Assembly: GCA_963746325.1 (NCBI GenBank) | Contig: CAVVBC010000017.1 | Coordinates: 19,717-83,716 of the forward strand | Source of the DNA: RPQJ01 sp963746325 | Lineage (GTDB): Bacteria > Pseudomonadota > Gammaproteobacteria > Steroidobacterales > Steroidobacteraceae | Reading direction: 5' to 3' | DNA length: 64,000 bases | Shown here: piece by piece, positions 61,948 to 64,000 of the stretch | How positions within the stretch are numbered: position 1 is the stretch's first letter | Layout: every line of letters begins with the position of its first letter | Notes under the pieces: model-generated | What the model saw: the letters and a program-made list of their open reading frames with translations, nothing else | What the model was told of the DNA's origin: nothing | Database searches by the model: none | Position numbers and translations under genes: made by a program

Positions 61948-63624
61948 ATGATCGAAAGTTTTGCCCAGATGTTTGAAGAGAGCCTGGCATCCCAGCGGAT
62001 TCGCCCGGGCCAGATCCTCACCGGACGCGTCATCGAAGTCGGTCCCGACGTCGTCGTGGTGAGCGCAGGACTCAAGTCCGAAGCCGTCATCCCTGTCGCG
62101 CAGTTCAAGAATGAACGCGGCGAAATCGAAGTCGCCGTCGGCGACGATGTCGAAGTCGCACTGGACAGCGTCGAAGACGGCTCCGGCGAAACGCGCCTCT
62201 CGCGCGAGAAGGCCAAGCGCGCCCGCACCTGGGAGCGCCTCGAAACCGCGTTCGAGAAGCAGGAGGTCGTCAAGGGCCTCATCAACGGTCGCGTCAAGGG
62301 CGGCTTCACCGTCGAGATCGAGTTCGTCCGCGCGTTCCTGCCGGGTTCGCTCGTCGATGTGCGCCCCGTGCGCGATCCGAGCTACCTCGAGGGCAAGGTC
62401 CACGAGTTCAAGATCATCAAGCTCGACCAGAAGCGCAACAACGTCGTCGTCTCGCGTCGTGCGGTCGTGGAGCAGGAATACAGCGCCGAGCGCTCGGAAC
62501 TGCTCGACAAGCTGCAGGAAGGCGCCGTCATCAAGGGCGTCGTCAAGAACCTCACCGACTACGGCGCGTTCGTCGACCTCGGCGGCATCGACGGCCTGCT
62601 GCACATCACCGACATGGCGTGGAAGCGCGTCAAGCACCCGTCGGAAGTCGTCAACGTGGGCGACGAGATCGAAGTGCGCATCCTCAAGTTCGACCGCGAG
62701 CGTCAGCGCGTCAGCCTGGGCCTGAAGCAGCTGGGCGCGGATCCCTGGCAGAACATCGCGCGCCGCTACCCGGCGGGCACGCGCCTGTTCGGCAAGGTCA
62801 CCAACATCGCCGACTACGGCTGCTTCGTCGAGATCGAAGAGGGCGTCGAAGGCCTCGTCCACGTGTCCGAGATGGACTGGACGAACAAGAACGTCAATCC
62901 GTCCAAGGTCGTGCACATCGGTCAGGAGACCGAAGTCATGGTGCTGGACATCGACGAAGAGCGTCGCCGCATCTCGCTCGGCATCAAGCAGTGCCAGCCG
63001 AACCCGTGGCGTGAGTTCGCCGACAACTACAACCGCGGCGACAAGGTCAGCGGCCAGATCCGTTCCATCACCGACTTCGGCCTGTTCATCGGCCTGGCCG
63101 GCGGCATCGACGGCCTGGTGCACCTGTCCGACCTCTCCTGGGACGTCACCGGCGAAGAAGCCGTGCGCGGTTACCAGAAGGGCCAGACGGTCGAGGCGGT
63201 CGTCGTCGCGATCGATCCGGAGCGCGAGCGCATCTCGCTCAGCGTCAAGCAGCTGGCGCAGGATCCGTTCTCGAACTGGATCGCGATGAACCCGAAGGGT
63301 TCGATCGTGCGCGGCATCGTCCGCGAGGTCGAGGCCAAGGGCGCGATCGTCGACCTGGGCGGCGGCATCGACGGCTACCTGCGCGCGTCGGAACTCACCC
63401 GTGATCGCGTCGAAGACGCGCGCACGATGCTCAAGGTGGGCGACGAAGTCGAAGCGAAGTTCACCGCCGTGGACCGCAAGGTCCGCACGGTTGCGCTGTC
63501 GATCAAGGCGAAGGACATGGCCGAGGAACACGAGGCGATGCAGAGCTATCGCTCCGATTCCACGACCGGCACCAGCCTGGGCGACCTGCTCAAGGAGCAG
63601 ATCTCGGGCCAGGACGACGAGTAA
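61948..63624 (+). CDS. rpsA: 30S ribosomal protein S1
   Basis: 558 residues with six S1 repeats. ESFAQMFEESLASQRIRPGQILTGRVIEVGPDVVVVSAGLKSE opens it; the RNA-binding repeats include LTDYGAFVDLGGIDGLLHITDMAWKRVKHPSEVV and VEIEEGVEGLVHVSEMDWTNKNVNPSKVV. The ATG at 61948 is chosen (E. coli-like MxESFAQ), with a GTG nine bases upstream as alternative. It unwinds mRNA at the 30S subunit. Confidence 0.97.
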   Translation: MIESFAQMFEESLASQRIRPGQILTGRVIEVGPDVVVVSAGLKSEAVIPVAQFKNERGEIEVAVGDDVEVALDSVEDGSGETRLSREKAKRARTWERLETAFEKQEVVKGLINGRVKGGFTVEIEFVRAFLPGSLVDVRPVRDPSYLEGKVHEFKIIKLDQKRNNVVVSRRAVVEQEYSAERSELLDKLQEGAVIKGVVKNLTDYGAFVDLGGIDGLLHITDMAWKRVKHPSEVVNVGDEIEVRILKFDRERQRVSLGLKQLGADPWQNIARRYPAGTRLFGKVTNIADYGCFVEIEEGVEGLVHVSEMDWTNKNVNPSKVVHIGQETEVMVLDIDEERRRISLGIKQCQPNPWREFADNYNRGDKVSGQIRSITDFGLFIGLAGGIDGLVHLSDLSWDVTGEEAVRGYQKGQTVEAVVVAIDPERERISLSVKQLAQDPFSNWIAMNPKGSIVRGIVREVEAKGAIVDLGGGIDGYLRASELTRDRVEDARTMLKVGDEVEAKFTAVDRKVRTVALSIKAKDMAEEHEAMQSYRSDSTTGTSLGDLLKEQISGQDDE

Positions 63625-63636
63625 TACCGCACGGAC

Positions 63637-63662
63637 CCGCGGCGGCTTCACCGCCGCCGCGG
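63637..63662 (+). other. Stem-loop between rpsA and ihfB
   Basis: CCGCGGCGG pairs with CCGCCGCGG around a short loop. No T run follows, so it is at most a weak or Rho-linked signal or mRNA-stabilising structure. Confidence 0.35.
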
Positions 63663-63728
63663 CGTCCCGACGCAGCTTCGACAATGTAAGACGATCCGGG
63701 GAGCCTTCGAGTGGACGGCGAGCGCAGC

Positions 63729-64000
63729 ATGACGAAGTCCGAGCTGATCGAGCTCATCGCCGCGAAGCAGAGCCATCTGCCGGCGAAGGACGTCGAGCTT
63801 GCGGTCAAGCAGGTCCTCGAGATCATGAGCGACGCGCTGGCGCAGGGTCAGCGCATCGAGATCCGCGGTTTCGGCAGCTTCAGCCTGCACTTCCGTCCGC
63901 CGCGCCAGGGGCGCAATCCCAAGACCGGTGAGACCGTGGCCCTTGCCGGCAAGTACGTGCCGCACTTCAAGCCCGGCAAGGACCTGCGCGAGCGGGTCAA
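63729..64000 (+). CDS. ihfB: Integration host factor beta subunit (runs off the window)
   Basis: The first ~90 codons are visible: MTKSELIELIAAKQSHLPAKD, VELAVKQVLEIMSDALAQGQRIEIRGFGSFSL, then RPPRQGRNPKTGETVALAGKYVPHFKPGKDLRERV. The beta-arm with the intercalating proline (RNPKTGE) identifies IHF/HU, and the start and position after rpsA identify IhfB. The end of the gene lies beyond the window. Confidence 0.96.
   Translation, partial: MTKSELIELIAAKQSHLPAKDVELAVKQVLEIMSDALAQGQRIEIRGFGSFSLHFRPPRQGRNPKTGETVALAGKYVPHFKPGKDLRERV

Overview
The window is about 64 kb of GC-rich (mid-to-high 60s %) chromosome from a gammaproteobacterium. The strongest taxonomic evidence is gene order. The block gyrA, serC, serA-type dehydrogenase, pheA, aroA, cmk, rpsA, ihfB at the right end, with the opposite-strand operon mtaD, ubiG, mupP-like phosphatase beside it, matches the arrangement known from Pseudomonas and Xanthomonas relatives. 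A lineage near Xanthomonadales/Steroidobacterales is my inference, not a demonstrated placement. No rRNA, tRNA, CRISPR array, transposase or phage gene was recognised.

Layout. 0-8.5 kb: start of selO (cut by the window edge), thioesterase, a leukotriene-A4-hydrolase-like M1 aminopeptidase, a three-gene bufferin-type copper peptide operon (DUF2282/DUF692/DUF2063), TerB-like, orphan ParA, a secreted unknown and a MobA-like nucleotidyltransferase. 8.6-13.9 kb: thrA-thrB-thrC plus a membrane-anchored NERD protein. 14.0-18.7 kb: a two-gene SIR2-TIR / nSTAND1-ATPase operon, the best immune-system candidate. 18.7-28.7 kb: M20 peptidase, TatD, a MacAB-like export operon, YgjP-like metalloprotease, kynA, aroG, DUF2058. 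28.9-37.6 kb: TlpA-like protein, peroxiredoxin, MAPEG, two membrane proteins, etfBA, a CAAX-type protease with rsgA, and orn. 37.6-42.1 kb: a lower-GC island with two DUF6502 paralogues and between them a giant octapeptide-repeat gene ending in DUF5666-like modules; one regulator-like gene is translationally coupled to it, behind a promoter overlapping a palindrome. 42.1-53.1 kb: PpiC-type lipoprotein foldase, bolA, yciI, yciB, yciO, trpS, scpA-scpB, an RluB homologue that has lost its catalytic aspartate, yciK, and the mtaD operon. 53.2-64 kb: the gyrA-to-ihfB block, interrupted by two intergenic elements with telomere-like TAGGGG arms.

Data quality matters for every reader. At least eighteen frameshifts split otherwise well-conserved genes, including essential ones (gyrA, cmk) and core biosynthetic or chromosome-maintenance genes (aroA, thrC, scpB). 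Many are explained by loss of one CG from a CGCG run, loss of one G from CGGCC/CCGGC, or a homopolymer change, so they look like uncorrected long-read consensus errors rather than pseudogenes. I therefore give such genes as single CDS spans and state where the frame breaks.
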